The notes below the pieces were generated by a model. The model was not told the DNA's origin and ran no database searches. It saw only the letters and a program-made list of their open reading frames with translations. From Pseudomonadota bacterium (lineage in GTDB: Bacteria; Bdellovibrionota_C; UBA2361; OMII01): a stretch of DNA of 64,000 nt. The stretch lies in NCBI GenBank assembly GCA_026390555.1, contig JAPLFS010000032.1, positions 16,001 to 80,000 of the forward strand. The letters run 5' to 3'. Shown one piece after another: positions 1 through 9,443 of this stretch. Position 1 is the stretch's first letter. Every line of letters starts with the position of its first letter. A program made the position numbers and the translations under genes.

Positions 1-657
1 CACCTTAGAGTGCCTAACAATTTCGCCACGAATCATGTACAGAACATCTTCGGCGATATTTGTCGCGTGATCGGCTATGCGCTCAAGGTTCTTTGATACC
101 GAAAGTAATATAATAAAGCGCTCGACATCGTTTGGATGCTCACGGGTAGCCTGAATAACCTGCTTGTGGATACTACGATTAATATCGTCTATAGCATCAT
201 CGGAGCTGCAGACGCTTTTAGCTATCTCTTCGTTAAGATTCACTAAGGACTCGAGACTACGTCGCAGCATCTGCTGCACCTTTGATTCAAGATCTTGAAA
301 GTCAATTAACGCCTCAGGTTGGGTCTTAATAGCGCTTAATTTTATCGCTCGACTGGCGATATTAACCGCCAGGTCACCGATACGCTCTAGATCGTTGTTA
401 ATCTTAAGAACTGCCACGATAAATCGCAGATCAGCGGCAACAGGCTGATGTAGTGCTAGAATTTTAAGGCACTCCTCCTCTACCTCGACCTCTACCATGT
501 CAAGCTGTTGATCCCCCTCTATTACCTCACGCGCCAGCTTTTCGTCTCGTGCTTCAACGGCCTTAACAGCCTTGTATACGCTCTCTTCAACTAGCGCGCT
601 TAATCCAAGGATCCTTTTCTTTAACTCATCTATCTCTCGATGTAGGTGAAATGACAT
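1..657 (-). CDS. phoU: Phosphate transport/signalling regulator PhoU (3' end cut by window)
   Basis: The reading frame opens with ATG at 657 and runs 219 codons to the window edge without a stop, so only a short C-terminus can be missing (family about 220-240 residues). The start, MSFHLHREIDELKKRILGLS, and two related helical repeats containing NNDLERIGDLAVNIA (about residue 90) and SKNLERIADHATNIAED (about residue 190) are the paired metal-binding E/D-x3-D motifs of PhoU. PhoU binds PstB and PhoR and damps the Pho response when phosphate is plentiful. It is the last gene of the phoBR-pstSCAB-phoU operon, about 60 bp after pstB. Identification is firm; the exact C-terminus is outside the window. 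Confidence 0.95.
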   Translation of the reverse strand, partial: MSFHLHREIDELKKRILGLSALVEESVYKAVKAVEARDEKLAREVIEGDQQLDMVEVEVEEECLKILALHQPVAADLRFIVAVLKINNDLERIGDLAVNIASRAIKLSAIKTQPEALIDFQDLESKVQQMLRRSLESLVNLNEEIAKSVCSSDDAIDDINRSIHKQVIQATREHPNDVERFIILLSVSKNLERIADHATNIAEDVLYMIRGEIVRHSKV

Positions 658-717
658 ATCTATTCCTTACTGAACTGACTCAACATAGCGCCGTTAATAA
701 CTTAAGCACCAAAAACG

Positions 718-1536
718 TTATCCAAAACGTCCGGTAATATAATCCTCTGTGTGTTTCTCCTTGGGCTTTGTAAAGAGCTCCTTTGTGATCCCGAACTCAA
801 CTAACTTACCCTCATAAAAGAAGGCCGTACGATTCGAAACTCGCGCCGCCTGTTGCATGTTATGTGTTACAATAATGATGGTGTACTGAGAGCGTAATTC
901 ACCGATTAGATCCTCAATCTTTGCAGTCGATCTGGGGTCAAGCGCCGAAGCTGGCTCGTCCATAAGAAGCACCTCTGGGTCTACCGCCAGTGCACGCGCG
1001 ATACAGAGCCGCTGCTGTTGGCCCCCAGATAGATCAAGGGCGCTACGATAGAGGCGATCCTTTACCTCCTTCCACAGGTCCGCGCGTATTAGGCTCCGCT
1101 CGACGATCTCATCAAGCACGGCACGATCTCGCACCCCATGAATACGGGGACCATATGCGACGTTCTCAAAAATACTCTTTGGAAACGGGTTGGACTTCTG
1201 AAAGACCATGCCAACCCTCTTTCTGAGCCTAATCAGGTCGATATCGGGAGCATAAAGTTCCTGGCTATCAAGCCTAACTTGCCCCTCTACACGCACACCA
1301 TCTATCAGATCGTTCATGCGGTTAATGGTTCGAAGAAAGCTAGATTTACCGCAACCGGATGGTCCGATCAGGGCAGTTACCTCCCTGGCAGGTATCTGTA
1401 TTGAGATCTCGTGCAGGGCCTGGTAGTCCCCATAGAACAGGCTCAGTTTATTTACCTCAATCTTAACCTGATCTTGGGCTGAACTCATCTCACTCCATCC
1501 CTCACTACTAATTGCTAACTGACGCGCCACGTTCAT
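718..1536 (-). CDS. pstB: Phosphate ABC transporter ATP-binding protein PstB
   Basis: ATPase of the high-affinity phosphate importer, on the cytoplasmic face of PstC/PstA. Walker [10 protein letters not shown] is at residues 58-66, the Q-loop Gln near 113, signature LSGGQ at 169-173, Walker B VLLMDE at 189-194 and an H-loop VTHN near 225. The N-terminus is about 16 residues longer than usual. An internal ATG at 1488 has GGAG just upstream and gives a more typical length, so the real start may be 1488. It lies between pstA (44-bp gap) and phoU in a single-strand operon and is presumably controlled by PhoB encoded at the head of the operon. Confidence 0.96.
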   Translation of the reverse strand: MNVARQLAISSEGWSEMSSAQDQVKIEVNKLSLFYGDYQALHEISIQIPAREVTALIGPSGCGKSSFLRTINRMNDLIDGVRVEGQVRLDSQELYAPDIDLIRLRKRVGMVFQKSNPFPKSIFENVAYGPRIHGVRDRAVLDEIVERSLIRADLWKEVKDRLYRSALDLSGGQQQRLCIARALAVDPEVLLMDEPASALDPRSTAKIEDLIGELRSQYTIIIVTHNMQQAARVSNRTAFFYEGKLVEFGITKELFTKPKEKHTEDYITGRFG

Positions 1537-1580
1537 CTATTGACCTAAATTAGCTCCTAAACACAACCATCTAGAATACC

Positions 1581-2495
1581 TTACCTCTGCCTACGCTGAA
1601 ACTTGGACCGCACGATTATTGCGACCGTATTTATAACCAGCATAATCACGAGCAGAACGGTAATGGCAGCAGCAGCGTTAGCATGAAACTCACTCTGTGG
1701 ACGCGACAACCAATTAAAGGCTTGAATTGGCAGCGCCGTAAAGGGTGCAAAGATTGAATCTGGCACCTGCGCCACATAGGTAAGAGCCCCGAGGGTCACA
1801 AGTGGCGCAGTCTCTCCAATAGCTCTTGAGAACGCTAGGATACACCCGGTTAGAATGCCAGGGAGCGCTACCGGCAACACCTGAGTCCAGGTCGTCTGCC
1901 ACTTAGTAGCGCCTAGCGCCAAAGCCCCCTCTCGGTAGCCCTTCGGCACCGTCCTTAAAGCCTCCCTTGAGGCCATAATGATTATAGGAAGCACCAGCAG
2001 CGCCAGCGTTAGGGCGCCTGAGATTAGGCTCCGATTGAATCCAAGCGTGCGCACAAAGAGCTGTAGCCCTAACAGTCCGTATATAACCGAGGGCACCCCG
2101 GCCAAGTTCGCAATACAGAGCTCTATGATCCTCGTTATCCTACCCCTTGTGCTGTACTCCTCAAGATATATCGCTGCACCAACACCAACTGGAAAGGCGA
2201 ATGAAATCGTAAGTCCGATCAGATAGAGGCTGCCGGTCCATGCCGCAAGGATCCCGGCCTGCTCAGCTTTACGAGATGGGAAGCTCGTAAAGAATTTGAA
2301 GCTCAGCCGTTCTACACCATCCCCTATAATATCAACCAGCAGAGCTAGCAGAATAAGCATCGCTGAGTAGATCATAAGGCGTGCGAGAAACACAAAGGCC
2401 CGCTCGGTTCCCGGACGAGCTAAGAGCGGCAACCGCACATCTGTGCGCCTCCTTAAGGTGTCATTCTGTGTTGTGGTGGTCAGTACAACTCCCAT
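1581..2495 (-). CDS. pstA: Phosphate ABC transporter permease PstA
   Basis: Inner-membrane permease subunit of the phosphate importer, 304 residues with about six predicted hydrophobic helices. The cytoplasmic coupling segment EGALALGATKWQT (about residues 185-197) is the EAA motif that docks on PstB, and the family motif AIGETAPL follows. The ATG at 2495 directly follows the pstC stop with no spacer (TAA then ATG), which implies translational coupling. The first 40 residues are a polar cytoplasmic extension before the first helix. Confidence 0.95.
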   Translation of the reverse strand: MGVVLTTTTQNDTLRRRTDVRLPLLARPGTERAFVFLARLMIYSAMLILLALLVDIIGDGVERLSFKFFTSFPSRKAEQAGILAAWTGSLYLIGLTISFAFPVGVGAAIYLEEYSTRGRITRIIELCIANLAGVPSVIYGLLGLQLFVRTLGFNRSLISGALTLALLVLPIIIMASREALRTVPKGYREGALALGATKWQTTWTQVLPVALPGILTGCILAFSRAIGETAPLVTLGALTYVAQVPDSIFAPFTALPIQAFNWLSRPQSEFHANAAAAITVLLVIMLVINTVAIIVRSKFQRRQR

Positions 2496-3395
2496 TTAAC
2501 GAAACATCCTTTTAAATCTATCGCGTACAGCCATGCTCGCCATATTGAGGGTAAGGGTAAGAAGAAAAAGCATCATCGCAACAGCAAAGAGCGTGTGATA
2601 CTCAATGGTGCCGTGCGGAGTGTCTCCAAGAGAGACCTGTACTATGTATGCGGTCATGGTCTCCACAGGTTGCAGCGGATTAAAGTGTAGCAGCGGCTGC
2701 TGTCCGGCGGCGATCGCAACGATCATCGTCTCTCCAACTGCTCGTGATGCAGCCAGGATAAACGCTGCCGTGATTCCACCGATGGCGGCCGGTAATACAC
2801 CACCAAAGATCATCTGCAACTTTGAGGCGCCCAGCGCGTAGGCTCCCTCACGCAGGTTCTGGGGTACAGTATAAATCGCATCTTCGCTGAGCGATGCCAC
2901 CATCGGAAGGACCATAATCCCCATCACTAAGCCGGCACTCAGGGCATTAAAGGAGCCAAGTGCTGGTAAGAATAGTTGTAGCAACGGGGTAATAAATAGA
3001 AGTGCGAAGTATCCGTATACGATGGTTGGAATACCAGCCAGGATCTCTAGCACCGGCTTAATAATCTTACGGCTGCGCTCACTGGCGAACTCACTGAGGT
3101 AGATAGCGATAATAAGGCCTGCTGGAACCGAGAGCGTAAGAGCGATCACAGAGGTCAGCACCGTTCCGCATATAAGCGGCCAGATACCGAAATGCTTCTC
3201 CATGAAAAGCGGGGTCCACTCAGTATCGAAAAAAAACTGGCTCAGCGATACGTTCTCAAAGAACAAAGCGCTCTCGACCACCAGCACCAGGATAATCCCT
3301 ATCGTTGTAAAGATAGAGAGCGCCCCACACGCCAGCAAGAACGCCTCAATGGCTTTCTCGCCGACGGTTCTTGATGAGCGTGCGAATGAGAACAA
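2496..3395 (-). CDS. pstC: Phosphate ABC transporter permease PstC
   Basis: Partner permease of PstA, 299 residues. It carries the coupling motif EGAYALGASKLQM and AVGETMIV typical of PstC, with six hydrophobic helices. The start is TTG at 3395: there is no ATG near the conserved N-terminus, and a strong ribosome site (GGGAGGGG) stands five bases upstream. It lies about 20 bp after pstS and abuts pstA. Confidence 0.95.
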   Translation of the reverse strand: MFSFARSSRTVGEKAIEAFLLACGALSIFTTIGIILVLVVESALFFENVSLSQFFFDTEWTPLFMEKHFGIWPLICGTVLTSVIALTLSVPAGLIIAIYLSEFASERSRKIIKPVLEILAGIPTIVYGYFALLFITPLLQLFLPALGSFNALSAGLVMGIMVLPMVASLSEDAIYTVPQNLREGAYALGASKLQMIFGGVLPAAIGGITAAFILAASRAVGETMIVAIAAGQQPLLHFNPLQPVETMTAYIVQVSLGDTPHGTIEYHTLFAVAMMLFLLTLTLNMASMAVRDRFKRMFR

Positions 3396-3417
3396 TGTTA
3401 CCCCTCCCTACCCTACT

Positions 3418-4431
3418 CTACTGCTTTAAGATCTGCTCAAGTGTTGCAACACCCGTAACCTTGCCATTAAAGAGTGTGCCAGTTACCGCTCGATCAAGGC
3501 GGGACTGCACAAGGCTCATGATACTCTCAGGCAGCGCAATGTACCCCACCTCCTGTGCTAGTAGCTCTACATTCTTAAGGTAGTATGCAACGAATTCACG
3601 AACCTCTGGACGCTCAAGCGAGTCTTTTTTTACATAGATAAAAAGAGGGCGTGAAAGGGGTCTGTAGCTACCTTTTGTAACGTTGTCCTTAGTTGGAAAC
3701 TGTGGGCCGCTGCCATTAGTAGCATCCTCGTCATCGATCGGAACAACCTTTAACTTATCCATGTTGCTATTATAGTAAGCAACGCCGAAGAACCCGAGCG
3801 CACCCTCATTACCAGAGACGCCGGTTACTATCACGTTATCATCCTCACTACTTGTATAATCACCGCGACTGGCCTTCTCCTTGCCAACAACCGCCTCGGT
3901 AAAGTAGTCAAAGGTGCCGGAATCTGTCCCGGGCCCAAAAAGGTGTAGCGGCTTGTCAGGAAAGCCTGCGCGCACATCGCTCCACTTTGATATCTTGCCA
4001 CGCGACTCAGGCGCCCAGATGACGGCGAGCTCCTTAACGGTCAACTGCTCTACCCAGGAGTTCTTCTTATTAATCACCACCGACAATGCGTCGTACGCTA
4101 CAGGCAATTCGATAAAGTTAATGCCGTTCTTAGCCGCTTGCTCCAACTCGATGCTCTTGATTGGTCGCGATGCGTTGACGATATCAACCTCACCTGCAAC
4201 TAATTTCTTAAAGCCTCCCCCTGTTCCTGAGATACCTACGGTTACATTAATGCCCCGATGCTCAAGTTGAAACTCCTCGGCTACCGCCTCAGAGATCGGA
4301 AATACTGTGCTAGATCCATCGATCTTGATTACACCTGGAGACCCCGCAGGAGCTGCGAAGCCCTCCCTTGCTAGCACTATGCTGCTCAGGATCAAAATAG
4401 GGGTAAATAATACCTGCAGGATTCGCTCCAT
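3418..4431 (-). CDS. pstS: Phosphate-binding periplasmic protein PstS
   Basis: Periplasmic phosphate receptor that feeds PstCA. From the ATG at 4431 the protein starts [18 protein letters not shown], a signal peptide cut near GFAAPAG, followed by [12 protein letters not shown] (phosphate-binding GSST loop) and [16 protein letters not shown] supplies further ligand residues. An upstream in-frame ATG at 4476 would add 15 residues, but its AAGG abuts the start, whereas 4431 has AAAGGAA at good spacing, so I chose 4431. It sits 47 bp or more downstream of phoR in the Pho operon; I saw no convincing Pho box. Confidence 0.94.
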   Translation of the reverse strand: MERILQVLFTPILILSSIVLAREGFAAPAGSPGVIKIDGSSTVFPISEAVAEEFQLEHRGINVTVGISGTGGGFKKLVAGEVDIVNASRPIKSIELEQAAKNGINFIELPVAYDALSVVINKKNSWVEQLTVKELAVIWAPESRGKISKWSDVRAGFPDKPLHLFGPGTDSGTFDYFTEAVVGKEKASRGDYTSSEDDNVIVTGVSGNEGALGFFGVAYYNSNMDKLKVVPIDDEDATNGSGPQFPTKDNVTKGSYRPLSRPLFIYVKKDSLERPEVREFVAYYLKNVELLAQEVGYIALPESIMSLVQSRLDRAVTGTLFNGKVTGVATLEQILKQ

Positions 4432-4523
4432 GGCAAAGATTCCTTTCAATAAAAAAGATCGACCGAATTGTAACATCCTTAGGCTAGATTACCTACTACT
4501 TCACTTTAGAGTTTGGTTAGGTC

Positions 4524-5897
4524 CTATGCTTTTAAGAGCAGCGAGAAAGTTGTTCCACTCCCAGGAATACTAGCCACCTCGACCCGCCCACCATGAACCT
4601 GTGCAATATGTTTCACTATTGAGAGCCCCAACCCCGTGCCACCAATTTGCCGGCTACGCCCCTGATCAATTCGGTAAAAGCGCTCAAATAGGCGCGTGAG
4701 ATGCTGCTTCTCTATCCCTGGCCCAGTGTCAACAACGGCTATTCTTATAAAACCATCCATCTGTTCGACTTTAATCTCAACCGTGCTACTTGGATCGGAG
4801 TACTTAATCGCGTTATCAATTAAATTAACGAGCGCCTGCTCTATAAGGTTGGGCTTGGCCATCACCTTATACCCGCCAGCCTCCTGGATATGCACAAGCG
4901 TGCCACGTTCAGATGCGCGGTGCGCGCAGGCCTCTACAGCAGCCAAAACGATCTCCTCTACCGCGCACGATTCAAACTCCAGTTGTCCGCGCTCTCCCCT
5001 TGCCTCAAGTTGCGCTAGGGTTAGCAGGTCAGAAACGATCTCATTCAATCGGTCCGCATGTCGCCCAATAATACTGAGGAACTTTTTCAGCGATTCCGGC
5101 TCATGCATTGCTCCATCCAAGAGGGTCTCTACGAAGCCTTTAATTGAGGTAATGGGGGTACGGAGCTCATGCGATACGTTAGCGACGAAATCCGTACGTA
5201 CGTGCTCTAGCCTCTGAATCTGCGTCTTATCGTGAAACACAAACAGCGTTCCAGTAGGGGCGCTACCCTCCTGTATCAGGGGAGATGCGTATACCTCCAG
5301 CACCTTTTCATCTATCCCATTGATCGTAATGACCTCAGAGCTAGCCTCTGGCGAGTGCATCACCCGTGAGATAACCCGCTGCAGTCCCGCATGATGAATA
5401 ACCTCTGGAACAAGTCTATTCTCACACTCCTCAAGTGAAATATCTAGCAATACTCGAGCGGCCTGATTAACACGCTTAATTCGCCCATCACTATCAACGG
5501 TTACCACACCCTCAACCATACTGCGCAGGATCGCATCCTGTTCAGCACTTAAGAGCCTCAATCTCTCAAGCCGCTTCTGAATAAGGCTCGCCATAGTATT
5601 GAACGACTTTGATAGATCGACCAATTGAGATAGTCGTGGAGGATAGACCCGTGCCGTCAGGTCTCCCTCGGCAAAGCGCTGCGTTACACCCTCAATTCGA
5701 TCAAGCGACTGCCCGATTCGACCGGCTACCAGGATACTCCCAATAAGGCAGATTACTAAGGAGATAGAGAGCGCAATCAGCAACACAGTACTTAGCCCTC
5801 CCTGTATGGTTGCTACGATAAAGATCGGAGCCACGCTAGAAAGGACGAGCAATATGTAACTGGGGGTCAGCCCTGCAAAGAACGTACGAATCATCAC
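4524..5897 (-). CDS. phoR: Phosphate regulon sensor histidine kinase PhoR
   Basis: Membrane sensor kinase that phosphorylates PhoB. Two hydrophobic helices lie at about 11-33 and 37-58, then a HAMP linker (60-112), a PAS domain (about 118-230), the H-box FVANVSHELRTPITS with phospho-acceptor His243, N-box Asn362 (NLIDNAIKYS), G1 VDTGPGIE at 389-396 and G2 GGTGLGLSIV at 419-428. The periplasmic loop between the helices is very short, as in other PhoR proteins that sense through PstSCAB/PhoU. It is 45 bp after phoB and upstream of pstS. Confidence 0.94.
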   Translation of the reverse strand: MMIRTFFAGLTPSYILLVLSSVAPIFIVATIQGGLSTVLLIALSISLVICLIGSILVAGRIGQSLDRIEGVTQRFAEGDLTARVYPPRLSQLVDLSKSFNTMASLIQKRLERLRLLSAEQDAILRSMVEGVVTVDSDGRIKRVNQAARVLLDISLEECENRLVPEVIHHAGLQRVISRVMHSPEASSEVITINGIDEKVLEVYASPLIQEGSAPTGTLFVFHDKTQIQRLEHVRTDFVANVSHELRTPITSIKGFVETLLDGAMHEPESLKKFLSIIGRHADRLNEIVSDLLTLAQLEARGERGQLEFESCAVEEIVLAAVEACAHRASERGTLVHIQEAGGYKVMAKPNLIEQALVNLIDNAIKYSDPSSTVEIKVEQMDGFIRIAVVDTGPGIEKQHLTRLFERFYRIDQGRSRQIGGTGLGLSIVKHIAQVHGGRVEVASIPGSGTTFSLLLKA

Positions 5898-5942
5898 AGG
5901 GCTAAGTTCTACAGTAGAATGGCGTCGATTGCACGAGAGTAG

Positions 5943-6626
5943 TTAACCCTTAAATCGGTACCCTACTCCCCGCACCGTTTCGATATGATCCCCATAAATA
6001 TTGAGCTTTTTACGGAGGCCAACCACCTGAACATCTACGGACCTATCGGTCACAGGATAATCATCCCCATGCACTCCCTCAACTATCTGATCGCGCGTAA
6101 ACACAACTCCCGGCCGTTGAATCAGGAAGTGCAGCAGCTTAAACTCGGTATTAGTTAACTCTGTAAGAACGTTTTCAATATGAACCTCCCATCTGAGAGG
6201 GTTAACAACAAGCCCATCAACTTGAACCACCGCCTGCCGATCAAGCGGCGGCGCCTTACCACGACGCAACACGCTCTTAACCCGCGCCATAAGAACTCGT
6301 GGGCTGAACGGCTTGGCGATGTAATCGTCCGCTCCAAGCTCAAGACCAGAGACAACATCGGGCTCCTCGCCGCGCGCACTCACCATAATAATAGGGATAC
6401 CCTTAAGAAGAGGCTCGCCCTTTAGCCTACGGCAGACCTCTAGGCCATCGATCCCAGGTAACATTAGATCAAGGATGAGGATGTCGGGCCTAACCTTAGC
6501 GACGATAGCTAAGCACTCCTCCCCACTCTCGGCACAGGTAACCCGGTAACCATCTTTCGATAGGTTGTACTGAATCAGCTCGCGAATATCCTCTTCGTCA
6601 TCAACAACTAAAATCGACTCTTTCAT
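5943..6626 (-). CDS. phoB: Phosphate regulon response regulator PhoB
   Basis: OmpR/PhoB-type DNA-binding regulator, 227 residues from ATG 6626. The receiver has the acidic pair at D9/D10, phosphorylation site D53 in ILDLMLPG, and the conserved Lys of IAKPF near 105. The C-terminal winged helix ends with RSVDVQVVGLRKKL and VRGVGYRFKG. A TTG at 6635 could add three residues, but its AGGA touches the start codon; with the ATG at 6626 the same AGGA is nine bases away. First gene of the Pho operon, so probably autoregulated. Confidence 0.95.
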   Translation of the reverse strand: MKESILVVDDEEDIRELIQYNLSKDGYRVTCAESGEECLAIVAKVRPDILILDLMLPGIDGLEVCRRLKGEPLLKGIPIIMVSARGEEPDVVSGLELGADDYIAKPFSPRVLMARVKSVLRRGKAPPLDRQAVVQVDGLVVNPLRWEVHIENVLTELTNTEFKLLHFLIQRPGVVFTRDQIVEGVHGDDYPVTDRSVDVQVVGLRKKLNIYGDHIETVRGVGYRFKG

Positions 6627-6760
6627 AGCTTGCAATCCTAATCTTGGCCTGATAATACCAATTTTTATAACGGATGTACCTCTTTAAATGCACATTCACA
6701 GAAAACTAACATCAGAGGGCCCGTCCAATAAAACGCAGCTATTAAACGAGGCTACCTGCT

Positions 6761-7159
6761 ATGAGTAACGCTATTACCCTATACGAATCCTTTCCTGATG
6801 CCCCTAAAGCAGTTGGACCATATTCACCAGCGGTACGGGCTGGCGGCATGGCCTTCCTATCAGGGCAGGTTGGGCTTAATCCGCAAACTATGCAACTTGT
6901 TGGCGCTGGCATTGAGGAACAAACTGAGCAGGTGTTAAGAAACCTGCTCGCTGTACTATCCGGGATGGGGCTTGCATTCAAGGATGTCGTTAAGACAACC
7001 ATCTTTCTTACAGATTTGAGTCATTTTCAAACGGTCAACAAGATCTACGGCGAGAGGCTAGAGGGTCATAAACCAGCACGCTCTACGTTTCAGGTAAGCG
7101 CCTTACCGCTTGGCGCTATAGTTGAGATTGAGATGACAGCGCTTGATCGAGCTGCATAA
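6761..7159 (+). CDS. ridA: RidA family reactive-intermediate (enamine/imine) deaminase
   Basis: Small cytoplasmic trimeric enzyme of the YjgF/YER057c/UK114 family that hydrolyses reactive enamine/imine intermediates released by PLP enzymes. 132 residues, the usual length. Family motifs: AVGPYSPAVRAGGMAFLSGQ (residues 16-35), TTIFLTD, and the C-terminal RSTFQVSALPLGAIVEIEM, where the Arg binds the carboxylate of the substrate and the Glu closes the active site. It is transcribed alone, divergent from phoB across 134 bp. Confidence 0.93.
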   Translation: MSNAITLYESFPDAPKAVGPYSPAVRAGGMAFLSGQVGLNPQTMQLVGAGIEEQTEQVLRNLLAVLSGMGLAFKDVVKTTIFLTDLSHFQTVNKIYGERLEGHKPARSTFQVSALPLGAIVEIEMTALDRAA

Positions 7160-7182
7160 GGATACCTAGCTCCGGTAGAGCT

Positions 7183-7863
7183 TTAGTTATCAGAAAATAC
7201 TACACCCTTTGCATAGTAACCAACCTCTCCGGCAATTAGCACCGTGTAGGCGCGCCCCTCCTCTACCGTCAGGGCGTTTGTTGTTACGATTGCGCCGTCC
7301 AGAGCTACGCGGGACACAACCTGCACTACCCCTGGAGTCGCGTTCACGTACTGAGAGCTTGCTCCAAAGTCAACGGTAAGGCTATCTGTCGGTGTTGAGA
7401 CCGACAATGCTGCGGCTCCCGTCGCACCATTAACGATCCTAATAAGCCCACCTGTAAAACTCTCTGGTAGTTGATCGTTTAGAAGTTTAGTTTGGGTACC
7501 ACGGCTCTGATTATCACCGTAAAGCACAATTGAGTGCCGACTATCAGAGCTCACATCTAAATTAAGTGTTGCGATAACCTGGGTGCTATTAAATGCAGTG
7601 GTAAGAGATAGAACCTGCGTGCCGCTCGGCAATGAGCGGTATGAGGAGCTTACTGCAAATACAGCTTGCGGAACGATAACGCCCTCCTTTGCGGTCGAAA
7701 TAACATCAACAGGCACCACATCTATTGCAGCGTGTAGTACACGTATTCCAGTTCCGACCTCTCCTCCAGCACTACTACCGCCGCCGCCACCACCACCTCC
7801 ACCACAGGCAGTCAACATGCTTGCTAAAATAATCAGGGAACAGAAACTGCTTTTTTTAAACAT
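7183..7863 (-). CDS. DUF4397-type lipoprotein with polyglycine linker
   Basis: Predicted outer-membrane or periplasmic lipoprotein, 226 residues from ATG 7863. The signal peptide MFKKSSFCSLIILASM ends in lipobox LTAC, followed by a run of nine Gly encoded by a GGN-type microsatellite. The mature part begins IRVLHAAIDVVPVDV, resembling the beta-sandwich repeat of DUF4397 (R-V-x-H-A-x-P). The start lies one base after the stop of the SGNH hydrolase gene, so the two are likely co-transcribed. Function unknown. An upstream start would fuse the frame to the previous gene's tail and destroy the signal peptide, so I rejected it. Confidence 0.75.
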   Translation of the reverse strand: MFKKSSFCSLIILASMLTACGGGGGGGGGSSAGGEVGTGIRVLHAAIDVVPVDVISTAKEGVIVPQAVFAVSSSYRSLPSGTQVLSLTTAFNSTQVIATLNLDVSSDSRHSIVLYGDNQSRGTQTKLLNDQLPESFTGGLIRIVNGATGAAALSVSTPTDSLTVDFGASSQYVNATPGVVQVVSRVALDGAIVTTNALTVEEGRAYTVLIAGEVGYYAKGVVFSDN

Positions 7864-7864
7864 G

Positions 7865-8569
7865 CTAATTTCCCGACACCGCAAGCGCCATAGCCTCTGC
7901 GATAGCATCGTATCCTAGTGTATTGGGATGCAACCCCTCAGGAATGTTATAATACGAACAGATCGAGAGGTCCGGGCAAGCCTGGTAGAAGGTCTGCTCA
8001 ATATCTGCCAATGGAAGTGAGTTGATAGCTGCAAGCCGTCGCACCGCTACAGAATATGCGTTCGCAAAAGGTGCGAGCGATGAATGAAACTCCGTCGGTG
8101 GGGCTATGGTAGCCAGCACAACATCCTTGTTCTCGGCCCGTGCTACATTGATCGCTCTCTGTAACGTATTGGAGTAAACGCTAGCTGTAACCTGGTGTGC
8201 GGCATCATTAACCCCCTCCATGATTATGACGGTATCAGCACTTCCGCCAATTACCAACCCTGGAAAGCGATCGATCCCGGTCCGTATCAACTCCTCTCCA
8301 GGTAGCCCCGCATTATCGACTGCAACACCGATTAGAGATGATAGTCTTAAAGGGTATCCACGTGGGGCTCCCGCATCGTAAATCTTCCCAACATAATCCC
8401 CCGGAGCGCTTCCATCACCTACGCCATAGGTAATGCTATCCCCGAAGGCTAGGATCTCGACTGCCCCATCTCCGTTACGATCAGAAAGCTTGAAATCTGC
8501 CGCGAGGGTCTGTGCGCTATACCCTGCCACTAAAAAGGCACCCAGATAAATTACAGCTCGTCGAACCAT
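7865..8569 (-). CDS. Secreted SGNH/GDSL-family hydrolase
   Basis: Predicted exported esterase/lipase, 234 residues with an N-terminal signal peptide (first ~23 residues, cut after LAA). Block I ILAFGDSITYG holds the nucleophile Ser, GLPGEE the oxyanion Gly, EGVNDA the block III Asn, and GLHPNTLGYD the catalytic Asp/His pair, in the order and spacing of SGNH hydrolases. Between the signal and block I there is a short DRNGDGAVEI segment that looks like a dockerin/EF-hand-type calcium loop. Substrate cannot be read from the sequence. Co-oriented with the downstream lipoprotein at a 1-bp gap. Confidence 0.85.
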   Translation of the reverse strand: MVRRAVIYLGAFLVAGYSAQTLAADFKLSDRNGDGAVEILAFGDSITYGVGDGSAPGDYVGKIYDAGAPRGYPLRLSSLIGVAVDNAGLPGEELIRTGIDRFPGLVIGGSADTVIIMEGVNDAAHQVTASVYSNTLQRAINVARAENKDVVLATIAPPTEFHSSLAPFANAYSVAVRRLAAINSLPLADIEQTFYQACPDLSICSYYNIPEGLHPNTLGYDAIAEAMALAVSGN

Positions 8570-8702
8570 ACAACGCTCCCTCTCTACGGACCAAGTAATT
8601 ATATAAGGTAACTATTCATACCCTGTCAATTGCTGCTGGGTACGCCTAGCCCTAACACGCCGAATTGGGTTATCATAGGAGCCTCTAATTAAAATATCCA
8701 CT

Positions 8703-9443
8703 ATGAACACCACCCCTGGAGAAAAAGGATTCGTCATCTCGGACCTACATATGTTCTCCTGCGTCTCGCTCTATGAGTGCTACCTCCCCGTGCTTGAGGC
8801 GGCTGCTGCACATTATAAGGTGGTGGTGCTAAACGGGGACACCTTCGATTTTAAGCGCTCCCGTTTCTCCAATCACGCTACAACGACCCGCCACGCTATC
8901 GAATGGCTAACGGCCTGTTTAGAACGGCATCCTAACACGACCTTCTTCTACCTCTTAGGCAATCACGATTGCAACGATCTCTTTGTAGCAGAGCTAACTA
9001 TCCTCGCGCAGCGTGTTAAGAACGTGACGATCATCGCCGATGTGCTTCAGATCGGCGCATGCCTCTTCCTACACGGAGATGTGTGTGACCTACCTATTGG
9101 GGTGCATGACATCTCCCAGGTGCGAAACCGCTATCGCTCAGCGCCCAGAAGTCTTACGAGTATCGTTTTTGCTCAGGTCATCACCCACCTGCGTTTAAAT
9201 GTAGCAGAGTACCTACGTCATCGACGCCAGACCCTCTCAGAACGTATCATGCAATACCTACGCTCCGTTCATCCTGAAAAGATCGGATCCGTCACATGCA
9301 TATACTTTGGACACACACATGTGCCCTTCAAAGATTTTGCCTACGATGGAATTAAATTTAACAACACCGGATCGGCCATTCGCGGCTTGCGCCTAAATCC
9401 TATGGAGTTCCCGCTTATTCTACGTACAGAACCAACCCCTTAA
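8703..9443 (+). CDS. Calcineurin-like metallophosphoesterase (UDP-2,3-diacylglucosamine hydrolase-like)
   Basis: Binuclear metal phosphoesterase of 246 residues. Motifs in order are ISDLHMF (D-x-H), NGDTFDF (GD), LLGNHDC (GNHD), FLHGDVCD and YFGHTHVPF (GHxH). The arrangement and the FLHGD motif resemble LpxH, which makes lipid X in lipid A synthesis, but the spacing is not decisive and another substrate is possible. It converges on the RlmI-like gene and overlaps its last 29 bp. Confidence 0.8.
   Translation: MNTTPGEKGFVISDLHMFSCVSLYECYLPVLEAAAAHYKVVVLNGDTFDFKRSRFSNHATTTRHAIEWLTACLERHPNTTFFYLLGNHDCNDLFVAELTILAQRVKNVTIIADVLQIGACLFLHGDVCDLPIGVHDISQVRNRYRSAPRSLTSIVFAQVITHLRLNVAEYLRHRRQTLSERIMQYLRSVHPEKIGSVTCIYFGHTHVPFKDFAYDGIKFNNTGSAIRGLRLNPMEFPLILRTEPTP

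Noticed and set aside
6636..6760. Pho box upstream of phoB or pstS
   Set aside because: Weak resemblance of CTGTGAATG-like sequence but without the 11-bp spacing of two CTGTCAT-type half-sites; not supported.
7865..7908. Longer start of the DUF4397-type lipoprotein
   Set aside because: It would place 15 residues before a clear signal peptide and overlap the previous gene; the ATG at 7863 with lipobox is better.
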